From NCBI GenBank assembly GCA_937901435.1, contig CALGTJ010000138.1:1-12826 (forward strand): a stretch of 12,826 nt of DNA, given 5' to 3'. A program made the position numbers and the translations under genes. Source of the stretch: an uncultured Rhodobacter sp. (GTDB taxonomy: Bacteria > Pseudomonadota > Alphaproteobacteria > Rhodobacterales > Rhodobacteraceae). The notes beneath the pieces were generated by a model. The model ran no database searches, was not told where the DNA came from, and saw only the letters and a program-made list of their open reading frames with translations. The first letter of the stretch is position 1, and each line of letters starts with the position of its first letter. Below are positions 6,609-12,826 of the stretch, piece after piece.

Positions 6609-7696
6609 GTGTGGTAGCTATGTGCCGCCACGCCCCCCAACACGCCCAGCGCGATGACCACCCCGGCCAACAGGCTGGCCGCGCGGGTCGAGATTGTGGT
6701 GGCGACGATGAGGTAAGAGTAAATGCTGAAACTGCCCAGTGTGAAAACCAGTGCAAAAACATACCCATGGGCCAAACCACTGCTTAGCAGCACCCCCGCG
6801 AGAACCACGTCAAAGGCAATCGGCACAGGCAGGAAGGTGCCAACAAGGGCGATCAACACCAAGGCGCCAAGGCTGAAACCCAGCCCAAGGATCAGGTCCT
6901 GCGGCAAAAGCGTGCCAACCGTCGCCCCAAGCACCCCTGCCAGCAGCATAAGCGGCACAGTGGTTTTGAGGATGTACCAGAGGTTCGCGGCGTAGGTGAG
7001 GACAAAGCCAAACAGCGCCTGAAAGATGTTCTCTGACTTGGGCGCTTGTGCCCAGTCGCTGGGTGCGGGCACATCAATCTGCGGCACTTGCAGCTCTGAT
7101 TTGGGCAGCAGTCGACAGATCAGCGGCACCGCCACCAGGATCACAAGCAGGCTTAGCACGATTTTGGTCACGGCCATGTAGAACGGCAAAAGGCTGAACG
7201 CCATGGTCAGCACCACGATATTCAGTGTTGGCGAGGCGATCATCACCGACAGCGTCGTCTCGGCGCGCATCCCCCCACTATAGAGACCGCGGGCAATGGG
7301 GGCTGCGCAATTCACGCAAACGCCAAGCGGCGCGCCCATCACCAATCCAAGCGCAGAGTTGGAAAAGCCATTGGTGAAACTGCGTTTTTGCAAATAGCTG
7401 AACAGGGTCAGAAAGGCCGCAGCGATCAGAACGCCAAAGGTCATTCCCTTTTTGTTTGTATCCATCCAGTTGACAGTCGATCGTGCAATCTTTTCGACCA
7501 CCGGCATCTCTGGGCTGACCGGATAGATCGGGTCAAAGCTGATCGGGTCCTCCAGCTGGATCGCGCCCGACATCATCGCCTTTTCATCCAGTTGTGGATA
7601 TCGCGATTGGGTCCAGAACAAGAATGCCAGAACCCCGACCAATAAAACCGCAAAGACCAGCCGCTTTTCAGTGGCCGGCATAACAAGTCCAGTCAT
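6413..7696 (-). CDS. ArsP/DUF318-like membrane permease; N-terminal part of a probable fusion with the FG-GAP protein
   Basis: The frame runs 427 codons, but only residues 1-375 look real. From residue 376 on it turns into Arg/Ser/Pro-rich sequence, the mark of reading the wrong frame, and stops at 6413. The first 375 residues form about 8-10 membrane helices (for example 11-28, 88-102, 112-134, 148-170, 174-197, 241-264, 268-300, 308-332, 339-358). The segment GAPLGVCVNCAAPIA (121-135) followed by SVMIASPTLN (150-159) matches the ArsP_1/DUF318 pattern, with a C127-x-x-C130 pair in place of the usual CSC. Some family members export organoarsenicals; the substrate here is unknown. A hydrophilic loop (about 30-80) is probably periplasmic. 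The last helix ends near Y361, which would put a fused C-terminal propeller in the periplasm. The ATG at 7696 has GAGGG six bases upstream. It is the second gene of a likely operon, 48 bases after the small exported protein. Confidence 0.8.
   Translation of the reverse strand: MTGLVMPATEKRLVFAVLLVGVLAFLFWTQSRYPQLDEKAMMSGAIQLEDPISFDPIYPVSPEMPVVEKIARSTVNWMDTNKKGMTFGVLIAAAFLTLFSYLQKRSFTNGFSNSALGLVMGAPLGVCVNCAAPIARGLYSGGMRAETTLSVMIASPTLNIVVLTMAFSLLPFYMAVTKIVLSLLVILVAVPLICRLLPKSELQVPQIDVPAPSDWAQAPKSENIFQALFGFVLTYAANLWYILKTTVPLMLLAGVLGATVGTLLPQDLILGLGFSLGALVLIALVGTFLPVPIAFDVVLAGVLLSSGLAHGYVFALVFTLGSFSIYSYLIVATTISTRAASLLAGVVIALGVLGGVAAHSYHTWQTQRALDILLGLNVLSCPRPPRRKSAVSRSRRVPLRRARLRRTRYSRGSRRLRSVSTSLWSSR
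6569..6604 (-). other. frameshift junction: slippery-type heptamer GGGTTTG within a 10-bp inverted repeat
   Basis: In the permease frame the codons at 6577-6569 are CTG GGT TTG, so GGGTTTG (6575-6569) sits exactly in the X XXY YYZ phase required for a -1 slip. The slip continues with GAA CGT CTT, the start of the plausible propeller sequence. The heptamer is part of GCTGGGTTTG (minus strand, 6578-6569), which is perfectly complementary to CAAACCCAGC (6604-6595) across a 16-base loop. Adding one G or T at the run would also join the frames into a 1,011-residue protein. A GCGCC/GGCGC hairpin (6551-6536) follows 17 bases after the heptamer, farther than the usual 5-9 bases. Real programmed slip, mutation or sequencing error are all open. 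Confidence 0.6.
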
Positions 7697-7744
7697 TCTT
7701 GACCCTCACCCTTTTTAAATCTCAACGCACAACGACAGACGCGC

Positions 7745-8182
7745 TTACTTTGCCTCCTCAGAGAGGTCCTCTTCGCGCATAGCGGCCTCGTCAATCTCTA
7801 GAATCGCGCCTCGTTTGATTTGAAACATACCCGACAGCGAAAACGGCTTTAGCGTGTAATCCTTGGCCGCCGCGCCGCGTCCGTTGTCGACCGGCTTTTT
7901 GATTTTTACCTTTTCTGCTGTCGCGGCGCTGACGCTGAACTGGTAATACCCATCCCGCATCCGACCACCCTGCACACGAAACACAGGCAGACCCTTGCTT
8001 GAACTCTCTTCAGCCTCGAAATCATCGGGACCTGTGATCAACAAACGCCCGTTCGTGAAATCGCGCCCGCCAGAAAATGACAGCGCGCTAGGCTCGAACC
8101 TTGGGGCGACATCGGCCCCCAATACGGCCGTGGAAAACCCCAGAAATGCGCTGATTGTAAGGGTTAGGATACTCTTTTTCAT
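7745..8182 (-). CDS. small exported protein of unknown function, first gene of the permease operon
   Basis: 145 residues. The start at 8182 is set by AGGAG (8195-8191) eight bases upstream and by a clean Sec signal peptide: KK, a hydrophobic stretch to about residue 21, and cleavage near VLG-AD (22/23). The longer open frame upstream to 8284 lacks such a signal. The mature part (about 122 residues) appears rich in beta-strand and charged residues, with no cysteine. It contains FSGGRDFTNGRLLITGPDD (36-54), GGRMRDGYYQFSVSAATAEKV (72-92, here residue 82 is F) and KPFSLSGMFQIKRG (112-125), and ends in an acidic tail. I recognise no family. Lying 48 bases ahead of the permease-propeller gene, it is probably a periplasmic partner of that protein. 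Confidence 0.75.
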   Translation of the reverse strand: MKKSILTLTISAFLGFSTAVLGADVAPRFEPSALSFSGGRDFTNGRLLITGPDDFEAEESSSKGLPVFRVQGGRMRDGYYQFSVSAATAEKVKIKKPVDNGRGAAAKDYTLKPFSLSGMFQIKRGAILEIDEAAMREEDLSEEAK

Positions 8183-8331
8183 ACTAAAATCTCCTGACTG
8201 AAGTCTCAGTTTCCGCACTGGTCGCCCTGTGTCCCGAGGCTCTGTGCCCTGCCGAACACTAACGGCTGTCATCCTGCGTTTCAATCGTCACCTGCCATGC
8301 CCACTACCTTGGGCGCAATCCTGCGGGACGT

Positions 8332-9537
8332 CTATCGCGCATCGGACATATAGGCCTCTGCCAGCGTATTGGCCGCGTTGATCTGATCCGCCGTCATCCG
8401 TTGCGCCAAAGCGTCACGCAGTGTGATGACCCCAGCCGGACCATTCAACGCTGCAAGTGTAAGCCATTTATAACCTTCAACATAATCTTGCAGAACGCCT
8501 TTCCCCTCAAAGTTCAGAAGGCCAAGGTTTGCCATGGCCACGGGCAGACCCTTTTCGGCGGCGGCAGCGAAAAACTGTGCGGCCTCGCGGTAGTCTGCTG
8601 TGGTTTTTGGCTCGCTGGCCAAAAGATATCCGGTCATGAACTGCGCCACCGGATCCCCGCTGGTTGCCGCCTGACGATAGGTCGCCGCCTGTGCCGGGTC
8701 GGCAGGTTGCAGGCGCGGATCGTATAAATAGGTGATCGCTGCCGCCTCGTTTGCAACGCGCGCCCCAATACTGGCCCCAACGCTGCTCTGGGCCGCCAGT
8801 CGATAGAGCCGCTTGGCCTCTTCCTCGTTCACCTCGACCCCAAAGCCGTTTTCATACATGGCCCCAAGGTTTTTCATTGCCTCGCTCAGTCCGCGCTCTG
8901 CGGCCAGCGTGAAAAGCTGTGCCGCACGGGGATAGTCCTGATCTACGCCCTCTCCCCGCGCATAGATCAGACCAAGATTGTTTAGCGCGCGGGGATGGCC
9001 GTTCTGTGCCGGACCTTCGTATAGCGCGATGGCGCGGGGTATATCTACCGATCCGGCGGTGCCCAAATGGTAAATCACGCCAAGCGAAACCTGAGCCTCA
9101 CCATAGCCACCAGCCGCAGCTTTTTGCAACAAAACAACGGCTTGGCTCATATCAACCGGCGTGCCGAGGCCCTGTTCAAAGGCAGTTGCAAGATCATAGA
9201 TATGGCGCAATTCGCCAGCCTCTGCGGCCTGCTGCAACAGCTTGAACCCCGCCTCTGGATCCGTCTCGCCACCCAACCCACTGATCAGCAGAGCGCCCAA
9301 TGCGTTTTTTGCCCGCGACTCGCCCTGATCCGCCGCAGCGCGATACCACTCTGCCGCGCGGGCATAGTTTTGCAGAACACCGTCGCCCGTGCGCAGCCGC
9401 TCTGCGATCTCGAATTGCGCCGAGGCCTCGCCCGCCTGTGCGGCCTGCCGCAACGTGGTCAGATCCTGCGCCTGCGCCCATGCACAAGAGCCAAAGCCAA
9501 GCAGAGCGCAGGTCAGCATTGCGGTAATCACACGCAT
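8332..9537 (-). CDS. exported SEL1-repeat (TPR-like) protein, second of a tandem pair
   Basis: 401 residues with a Sec signal peptide (hydrophobic 5-18, likely cleavage after AWA near residue 22). About eight SEL1 repeats of roughly 36 residues follow, recognisable by A-x-x-x-LG-x-x-Y-x-x-G-x-G-V-x-x-D and A-x-x-x-Y/W-x-x-A-A-x-x-G. Examples are ALNNLGLIYARGEGVDQDY and AMKNLGAMYENGFGV. SEL1 solenoids bind other proteins; the partner is not evident. GAGG (9548-9545) lies inside the end of the preceding gene, 7 bases before the ATG at 9537. The stop and start form TAAAATG, so translation is probably coupled. A longer reading from 9585 would overlap the neighbour and spoil the signal peptide. 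The C-terminus resembles that of its neighbour, which points to duplication. Confidence 0.88.
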   Translation of the reverse strand: MRVITAMLTCALLGFGSCAWAQAQDLTTLRQAAQAGEASAQFEIAERLRTGDGVLQNYARAAEWYRAAADQGESRAKNALGALLISGLGGETDPEAGFKLLQQAAEAGELRHIYDLATAFEQGLGTPVDMSQAVVLLQKAAAGGYGEAQVSLGVIYHLGTAGSVDIPRAIALYEGPAQNGHPRALNNLGLIYARGEGVDQDYPRAAQLFTLAAERGLSEAMKNLGAMYENGFGVEVNEEEAKRLYRLAAQSSVGASIGARVANEAAAITYLYDPRLQPADPAQAATYRQAATSGDPVAQFMTGYLLASEPKTTADYREAAQFFAAAAEKGLPVAMANLGLLNFEGKGVLQDYVEGYKWLTLAALNGPAGVITLRDALAQRMTADQINAANTLAEAYMSDAR

Positions 9538-9538
9538 T

Positions 9539-11098
9539 TTATGGCCTCGCCATAAAGTCGCGTGCCCGCTTTTGTGCAGCGGCAATTTGCTCTGCCGTCA
9601 TCAGATTGGCCAGAATGTCACGCTGTTCTACCCCTGTTTCGCTACCATTCGCAGCGGCAATATTAGCCCATTTATGCGCCTCGATGTAGTCCTGCTCGAC
9701 GCCGGTCCCACTTGTTAACAAACCTGAAAGCTGTTCCTGCGCCGCACCGATCTTGCCATCCGCCGCTTTTTTCAAATAGCCCGCCGCGCGTTCAAGATCC
9801 GGTTCCAGTCCAAGACCGTCCGCATAGATCCGTCCAAGGCGATAGAACAAATAGGGCTCGCCTGCCTCTGCCCGCGTCAGAACCCAAGTGCGGGCCGCTT
9901 CATCGCCGTCTTCTGCTGCCAGCGAAACCAGTTCATAGGCCAGTTCCAGTTCTGCATCTGGATCAATCTCGCCTGCGGCCATCAATTGCCCGAGGCGACT
10001 GGCCGAATGACGAGAGCGCCCGGACAACCCGATGCGGAAGTAATGCTCTGCCTGTGCCAGATCGATCTCGACCCCGCGCCCGGTCAGATAGAGATCCCCC
10101 AGCACATCCGCCGCCCGCGTCAGCCCCTGATCCGCCGCTTTTTGATACCACACTGCGGCCTGCGCATCGTTCTGCGCCACGCCGGTGCCGGTCGCATAGG
10201 CATAGCCCAGCGTGCTTTGCGCCCCCGGCTCTCCCGCCTCTGCGGCCTGTGCCAGCAGGGCAATCCCGCGCAGCGGATCGGCCTCTATGCCGTCGCCAAT
10301 CAACAGGGCCGCGCCCAAGACGCGTGTGGCAAGAATATCGCCCCCCTCGACAGCCTTGGTCAACCATTGAAAGGCTTTTTCCGTGTCCTGCGGAAACCCG
10401 CTTCCTTTCATGTAGTTGAAATACAAAGACATCTGCGCCTTGGCATAGCCCGCATCCGCTGACTGCAACAGCCAGCGGGTCGCCTGCGCCTCGTCTGCCT
10501 CTACACCTTCGCCACGCGAATACATCTGGGAAATGGCAAATTGCGCGGCTGGCAGGTCCGCACCAGCCGCCTTGCGCAACAACTCGAACGCGCGCACAGG
10601 ATCGCCCTCGACCCCGCGCCCAATCCGATACAGCCCCCCAAGCAGCTGATGGGCCTCGGCGCTGTTGTTTTCGACCTCGCTTTGCAAGAGATCCGCCGCA
10701 CGGGTGAAATCCGGAACCTCTGGCTGGCCCGACAAATAAACGCGCGCCAGCAAAAGCGCCCCATTTCCGTAGCCCTGCTCTATCGCAGCCTCGAGCCAAC
10801 GAATCGCGCCCGCCCGATCAAACGGACCGCCCATCGCATTCGCCATCATGAACCCAAGCCTGAATTGCGCCGTGCTATCTCCGGCCTCGGCAAAGGGCAG
10901 CAATCCGGCGCGCGCCGCGGCAAAATCTTCACCCGTATAGGCGGCCTCGACCTGCTGCATCGTCATGGCCGCTGTCACATCGGGCGCGGGATCGGTCTGT
11001 GTCTGCGCCACAACGGGGGCGGCACCCGGCGCGGCCAGACCCGCCACAAGCACCAGCGCACCAAACGACCTTGGCCTCAGCTTAGCTTTGAAATCCAT
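9539..11098 (-). CDS. exported SEL1-repeat (TPR-like) protein, first of a tandem pair
   Basis: 519 residues. The start at 11098 is chosen because AAGGA (11110-11106) stands 7 bases upstream and gives a Sec signal peptide (hydrophobic about 12-31, cleavage near VVA-QT). Around ten SEL1 repeats fill the rest, for example QLLGGLYRIGRGVEGDPVRA, QSTLGYAYATGTGVAQNDAQ and FYRLGRIYADGLGLEPDL. A low-complexity Ala/Pro stretch lies just after the signal. The last 50 residues (DYIEAHKW...MTAEQIAAA) align by eye with the end of the next gene (DYVEGYKW...MTADQINAA). It is likely a periplasmic or envelope scaffold. It is probably transcribed separately from the prepilin peptidase gene, given the terminator-like element between them. 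Confidence 0.88.
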   Translation of the reverse strand: MDFKAKLRPRSFGALVLVAGLAAPGAAPVVAQTQTDPAPDVTAAMTMQQVEAAYTGEDFAAARAGLLPFAEAGDSTAQFRLGFMMANAMGGPFDRAGAIRWLEAAIEQGYGNGALLLARVYLSGQPEVPDFTRAADLLQSEVENNSAEAHQLLGGLYRIGRGVEGDPVRAFELLRKAAGADLPAAQFAISQMYSRGEGVEADEAQATRWLLQSADAGYAKAQMSLYFNYMKGSGFPQDTEKAFQWLTKAVEGGDILATRVLGAALLIGDGIEADPLRGIALLAQAAEAGEPGAQSTLGYAYATGTGVAQNDAQAAVWYQKAADQGLTRAADVLGDLYLTGRGVEIDLAQAEHYFRIGLSGRSRHSASRLGQLMAAGEIDPDAELELAYELVSLAAEDGDEAARTWVLTRAEAGEPYLFYRLGRIYADGLGLEPDLERAAGYLKKAADGKIGAAQEQLSGLLTSGTGVEQDYIEAHKWANIAAANGSETGVEQRDILANLMTAEQIAAAQKRARDFMARP

Positions 11099-11169
11099 CA
11101 CCCAATCCTTTTTACGTCTCGCAGGCCCCACCCAGAGCGGTGCTTCGTCCTAATACATTCCAAAACAAC

Positions 11170-11201
11170 AAAAAATTACGGTTTGGGCAAGGGGGTAAAC
11201 C
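11170..11201 (-). terminator. intrinsic terminator-like element after the prepilin peptidase gene
   Basis: On the minus strand GGTTT (11201-11197) pairs with AAACC (11184-11180) around a 12-base C-rich loop, followed after GTAA by six T residues (11175-11170). It overlaps the stop codon region of the peptidase gene. The stem is short and AT-containing, so efficiency is uncertain, but hairpin plus T run is the intrinsic terminator pattern. The AT-rich stretch that follows could also hold the promoter of the SEL1 gene pair, though I cannot fix its boxes. Confidence 0.4.
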
Positions 11202-11951
11202 TTACATTACGATGACGAATGCCGCCGCCGCACAAAGATAGCTGCCAAAGGGCACAGGCGCATCCCCTTTCGGCAAATTCCCGCGCAATGATTCGGCTGC
11301 GATCACCACCAGCGCCAGCAGGGCCGCAATCAGCGTGACCAAGGGCACCCCAGCCCAGCCAACCGCCGCGCCAATCCCCGCCATAAGCTTGACATCCCCA
11401 AGGCCCAGCCCCTCGCGACCACGTACCAGTGCATAGGCCCAGCGGATCAGCAAGAACGCGCCGGAGGCAAGCGCGGCAGAAAGCAGACCGTCTATCAGAC
11501 CCTGTGCCGGATCACCCATAGCAAGGCCAATTCCAAGGACAAACAAGACCGCTGTCAGCGGGTCAGGTAAACGGAAATACAAAAGATCACAGTAAAACAA
11601 CGCCACTAACGCCCAAAGAAACAACGCGGTCAGCGTCATTTCCATCGGCCCAAGACCCAAGGACACGGCAACCACGCCGCAAACAGTCGCGGCCAGTTCG
11701 ATCCGGATCAGGTGGGCTGGGATCTGCGCACCACAGTTTCGGCATTTGCCCTGTAGCAATGGCATCGAGATCAACGGGATCATATCGCGCCACTTCAACG
11801 CGGCCGCACAATTTGCGCAGTGTGAACGCGCCGCGATTACCGACTGCCCTTGGGGCAAGCGTTCGACCAGCACGCCCAGAAAAGACCCCACCACCGGGCC
11901 AAGAACAACGATCAACAGCGCTAAATGCCAGTCGAAGAAGGAAATATCCAG
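11202..11951 (-). CDS. prepilin peptidase (A24 family, PilD/GspO type with tetracysteine N-terminal domain)
   Basis: An integral inner-membrane aspartic protease that cleaves the leader of type IV pilin-like precursors and, in PilD-type enzymes, N-methylates the new N-terminus. The N-terminal helix holds LGPVVGSFLGVLVERLP (17-33), then the zinc-type tetracysteine HCANC/GKCRNC (C45, C48, C70, C73), the mark of the bifunctional type. Catalytic aspartates are D122 in CDLLYFRLPD and D186 in GLGLGDVKL (GxGD motif); VPFGSYL near the end is conserved. 249 residues are counted from the CTG at 11951, which avoids overlap with the upstream gene. Start choice is uncertain: TTG 11987 and TTG 12032 would overlap that gene by 23 and 68 bases, none has a good ribosome-binding site, and no ATG or GTG precedes the first helix. 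It probably forms an operon with the lipoprotein gene 13 bases upstream. Confidence 0.9.
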   Translation of the reverse strand: MDISFFDWHLALLIVVLGPVVGSFLGVLVERLPQGQSVIAARSHCANCAAALKWRDMIPLISMPLLQGKCRNCGAQIPAHLIRIELAATVCGVVAVSLGLGPMEMTLTALFLWALVALFYCDLLYFRLPDPLTAVLFVLGIGLAMGDPAQGLIDGLLSAALASGAFLLIRWAYALVRGREGLGLGDVKLMAGIGAAVGWAGVPLVTLIAALLALVVIAAESLRGNLPKGDAPVPFGSYLCAAAAFVIVM

Positions 11952-11964
11952 TGTGCCGCCCCGT

Positions 11965-12489
11965 CTAGCGGATCGTCGACATTTCAATGTCGATGGTCTT
12001 GCGGCGCAGAGCCAAACCGCCCAGTGGATCAAGGTCCGGATAGCCTGTCAGCACCTCGTCAAAGGCCTGTTTGGCAGCCACCAGACGCTGCACCGCATCA
12101 GAGGTCACAGTGCCCTTGTTGATCGCCGCGCGCGCAATCTCTTGATCCGCCGTTGCCTGTACCGCCAACGCCGCCGCACGACCGCGCCCGTCAAGTTGCG
12201 AGGCGACAACGCGGGCTTCATCAGAGGCTTTGTCAAATTTACCGGCCCTTAACAAAGTATGGGCATATTCCAGACGCAAGCGCGGCTCTAGCGGGCCCGC
12301 TTTCTTTAACAGGCCAGCGTAACTGCGCTCTGCCTTGGCGTATTGGCCTTTTTCAAGCGCGGCGCGGGCCACAAGGTAATTCGCCTTGAACCCGATTCGA
12401 CTGACAGAGGCCGACGGCGTGCCAGTTTGACAGCCAGCAACCGCGAGCAAGAAAACAAAGGGTAGCAAGACACGGACAGGCGACACCAT
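11965..12489 (-). CDS. small TPR-like lipoprotein (TadD-like), first gene of the prepilin peptidase unit
   Basis: 174 residues. The start at 12489 has AGAGGA (12501-12496) six bases upstream and yields a lipoprotein signal: hydrophobic 7-18 and a lipobox VAGC with C20 as the lipidated cysteine. The mature helical region, such as YLVARAALEKGQYAKAERSYAGLLKK read in two halves around residue 45-60 and EYAHTLLRAGKFDKASDEA, has TPR spacing. It may cover two to three repeats. TadD-type TPR lipoproteins act in Tad/Flp pilus assembly; the downstream prepilin peptidase supports this, but no other tad gene is visible, so TadD itself is inference. The open frame upstream to 12573 is not used. Confidence 0.78.
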   Translation of the reverse strand: MVSPVRVLLPFVFLLAVAGCQTGTPSASVSRIGFKANYLVARAALEKGQYAKAERSYAGLLKKAGPLEPRLRLEYAHTLLRAGKFDKASDEARVVASQLDGRGRAAALAVQATADQEIARAAINKGTVTSDAVQRLVAAKQAFDEVLTGYPDLDPLGGLALRRKTIDIEMSTIR

Positions 12490-12587
12490 GGAAGATCCTC
12501 TTTGGCAGAAGAGCGATTCTTGAGCCACCACGCTATCAGGGCTAAGACATGTGGTCCACCGATCGCTTTGCAACTAGGTGTGTCACA

Positions 12588-12609
12588 GGGCACGGCGCAG
12601 GCCGTGTCT
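12588..12609. repeat. inverted repeat in the divergent intergenic region
   Basis: CACGGC (12591-12596) and GCCGTG (12601-12606) pair perfectly around the tetraloop GCAG; G-U and G-C pairs can extend the stem by three. It lies midway between the lipoprotein gene (minus) and the M24 gene (plus), so it could be an operator or a leader hairpin. There is no T run, so it is not a terminator. Confidence 0.4.
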
Positions 12610-12655
12610 GTAGATTGCGGACAGATGTCGCAATTGGGCTGGTGGTGCGGTCGAT

Positions 12656-12671
12656 GATCGCTAAGATCGCT
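12656..12671 (+). repeat. tandem GATCGCT repeats just upstream of the M24 peptidase start
   Basis: GATCGCT occurs at 12656-12662 and 12665-12671, nine bases apart, ending two bases before the ATG at 12674. A third copy is at 12561-12567 in the same intergenic region. They occupy the place where a ribosome-binding site would be, and no AGGAG-like motif is present there. They may be a regulator site or coincidence. Confidence 0.35.
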
Positions 12672-12673
12672 GT

Positions 12674-12826
12674 ATGACAGATCAAATTCCCCCATTCTCT
12701 GCCGCCGAATATGACCGCCGCCTGACCAAGACCCGCTCGGTTATGGCCCAGCTTGGCCTCGACTTGCTGATCGTAACGGACCCGTCCAATCAAGCATGGC
12801 TGACAGGCTATGACGGCTGGTCTTTC
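12674..12826 (+). CDS. doeA: M24-family metallopeptidase, probably ectoine hydrolase, 5' part only
   Basis: The frame opens with ATG at 12674 and runs 51 codons to the window edge with no stop. The N-terminus AAEYDRRLTKTRSVMAQLGL and especially LLIVTDPSNQAWLTGYDG followed by WSF match the start of creatinase-like M24 enzymes. I recall the phrase DPSN-x-AWLTGYDGWSF from ectoine hydrolases (DoeA/EutD), which open the ectoine ring during its use as carbon and nitrogen source. The catalytic metal-binding domain lies outside the window, so the assignment rests on the N-terminal domain only. Other doe/eut genes would be expected to the right. The ribosome-binding site is weak. The gene is divergent from the lipoprotein gene across 184 bases. 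Confidence 0.65.
   Translation, partial: MTDQIPPFSAAEYDRRLTKTRSVMAQLGLDLLIVTDPSNQAWLTGYDGWSF

Noticed and set aside
8299..8314. GCCCA/TGGGC hairpin after the second SEL1 gene as a terminator
   Set aside because: The stem is 5 bp and the minus-strand tail is ATGGCAGGTG, with no T run; too weak to call.
9963..10799. Minus-strand open frame in another phase inside the first SEL1 gene
   Set aside because: Gly/Arg/Cys-rich out-of-frame reading of a repetitive gene; the SEL1 frame is clearly the coding one.

Overview
The window looks like chromosomal DNA from a Rhodobacterales (Roseobacter-group) alphaproteobacterium. The evidence is a GC content of roughly 58-60% by eye, the alphaproteobacterial flavour of every protein, an intergenic 'TTCATCTTGGTTGAAATACTC + GC hairpin' element that I recall from Rhodobacteraceae genomes, and a divergent M24 gene resembling ectoine hydrolase at the right edge. 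I see no phage, insertion sequence, CRISPR array or plasmid functions. It is mostly an ordinary chromosomal region with one unusual locus.

Left part (1-3912): a truncated tRNA-Gly(GCC) gene on the minus strand. Three plus-strand genes follow: a fosmidomycin-resistance-like MFS transporter, an exported UlaG-like metallo-beta-lactamase-fold protein, and a GlcD/D-2-hydroxyglutarate-dehydrogenase-type FAD oxidoreductase. This last gene converges on apt (adenine phosphoribosyltransferase, minus strand) across a 73-base gap holding a strong hairpin.

Middle part (4662-8182, minus strand): the most interesting locus. A small exported protein of unknown function is followed by an ArsP/DUF318-like membrane permease and then by a calcium-binding FG-GAP/VCBS beta-propeller with a C-terminal ASPIC/UnbV domain and a six-cysteine insert. 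The permease and propeller frames are offset by one base. The propeller has no export signal of its own, so the two read best as one 1,011-residue membrane-anchored protein interrupted by a -1 frameshift. The junction falls on GGGTTTG, which fits the X XXY YYZ slippery pattern in the permease frame, and this heptamer forms part of one arm of a perfect 10-bp inverted repeat. Programmed frameshifting, a one-base deletion (possibly templated by the inverted repeat) and a sequencing error are the competing explanations.

Right part (8332-12489, minus strand): two adjacent SEL1-repeat exported proteins, probably paralogues, joined by TAAAATG, lie downstream of a terminator-like element. Before them come a prepilin peptidase with the tetracysteine N-terminal domain and, first in the unit, a small TPR-like lipoprotein. 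The last pair resembles accessory genes of a type IV/Tad pilus system, but no other pilus gene is in view. A short divergent intergenic region with small repeats separates them from the plus-strand M24 peptidase gene, which is cut by the right edge.
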